Of a stretch of DNA of 64,000 nt, positions 62,109 through 64,000 are shown in pieces. The number at the start of each line of letters is the position of its first letter. Positions within the stretch are counted from its first letter, which is position 1. The stretch lies in contig NZ_FZPC01000025.1 in the NCBI RefSeq assembly GCF_900187975.1, positions 1-64,000 on the forward strand, read 5' to 3'. Source of the stretch: Pseudomonas delhiensis. GTDB lineage: Bacteria > Pseudomonadota > Gammaproteobacteria > Pseudomonadales > Pseudomonadaceae. The notes under the pieces were generated by a model that was not told the DNA's origin, made no database searches, and was given only the letters and a program-made list of their open reading frames with translations. Both the position numbers and the translations under genes were made by a program.

Positions 62109-62459
62109 CGGGGTGTCTCCTTGGCCGCGCACTATAGTCGCTGCGCGGCCGGCTTTCACCCGGATTCGCCGCACGCCAGGGGAACCCCCGGCTGCGGCAA
62201 AAGGTCCAGAACCCATGGCAAGACCGCGCGCAGCGGTCTAGTTTGAGAGTTCCGAAGTCGCGATCCAGGGCTTGCCGTGCCCCGGGGAGCGCATGCCGGA
62301 AATCGCCAGGATGCCGCCCGATATGCAGAAGATGACTGCCAATCTGCGTTCCTTTCGTGCCAAGCCGGGAAATCCGCCCGGGCTTTCCAGCAGTATCGGA
62401 CCAGCAGTATCGGAACTGTGCCGTCGATCACCGGCAGAATCCAGCCTGAGGAGAACGTC
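62109..62459. other. Divergent control region between rlmM and acnA
   Basis: About 350 bases upstream of acnA with no coding sequence supported. I see no strong palindrome or recognisable operator; a near-duplicate CAGCAGTATCGGACCAGCAG / CAGTATCGGAACTG lies around 62389-62416. Confidence 0.5.

Positions 62460-64000
<1,541 letters not shown>

Overview
The window is GC-rich, densely packed proteobacterial DNA. Its content points to Pseudomonas, probably the P. aeruginosa/P. citronellolis side of the genus: an aco acetoin locus in the acoR-SDR-acoX-acoABC-bdh order known from P. aeruginosa, an acnA-rlmM-tusA neighbourhood, a FAN1-type nuclease gene, and classic Pseudomonas REP sequences (GTAGGAGCGAGCTTGCTCGCGA). 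The species assignment is inference.

Layout. 1-1326 is the 3' part of a BamA-type outer-membrane assembly gene, followed by a small unknown gene and about 1 kb of intergenic repeats. 2811-10541 is the acetoin/2,3-butanediol catabolic locus: divergent acoR, a consensus sigma-54 promoter with a candidate activator site, a gutted short-chain dehydrogenase remnant, acoX, acoA, acoB, acoC, bdh and a terminator. 10771-12369 holds three small genes (SH3-like, 2OG-Fe(II) oxygenase, a conserved Pseudomonas protein).

12484-51165 is a complete second flagellar system of the lateral (Flag-2) type: flgBCDEFGHIJKL-lafW, flgA, flagellin, a ToxR-like membrane regulator (lafZ-like) with a coupled membrane partner, fliD-fliS-lafD-fliK-fliL-fliA(lafS)-motA-motB, flgN-flgM, lafK-fliEFGHIJ, and fliMNPQR-flhBA. 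It carries its own sigma-54 activator (LafK), flagellar sigma factor (LafS), anti-sigma factor (FlgM) and stator. It lacks FliO, FlhF, FlhG and chemotaxis genes, and FliM has no room for the CheY-binding N-terminus. Strong sigma-54 promoters sit before flgB and fliD. FlgJ carries a lytic-transglycosylase domain instead of the glucosaminidase of the enteric protein. An AT-richer islet of two lipoproteins and a small exported protein (about 33.9-36.5 kb) interrupts the cluster. A PilZ protein gene converges on flhA.

51844-55929 is a DNA-repair operon behind a near-perfect LexA box: a FAN1-like VRR-nuclease and a nuclease-XPD/DinG helicase fusion. 56019-64000 holds a DUF4865 gene plus a 39-residue membrane protein, a LysR regulator, tusA, an alpha/beta-hydrolase lipoprotein, a MaoC-like protein, rlmM and the 5' part of acnA.

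Between genes there are at least four families of dispersed repeats. The most striking is a roughly 340-bp element present twice (2016-2360 and 24237-24569), in which one hairpin keeps its loop AGGGAC while both stem strands have changed together. The second is a composite element of about 170 bp present in opposite orientations at 10585-10757 and 56783-56953, the latter enclosed by a convergent REP pair. No rRNA, tRNA, CRISPR array, insertion sequence or phage gene was recognised.
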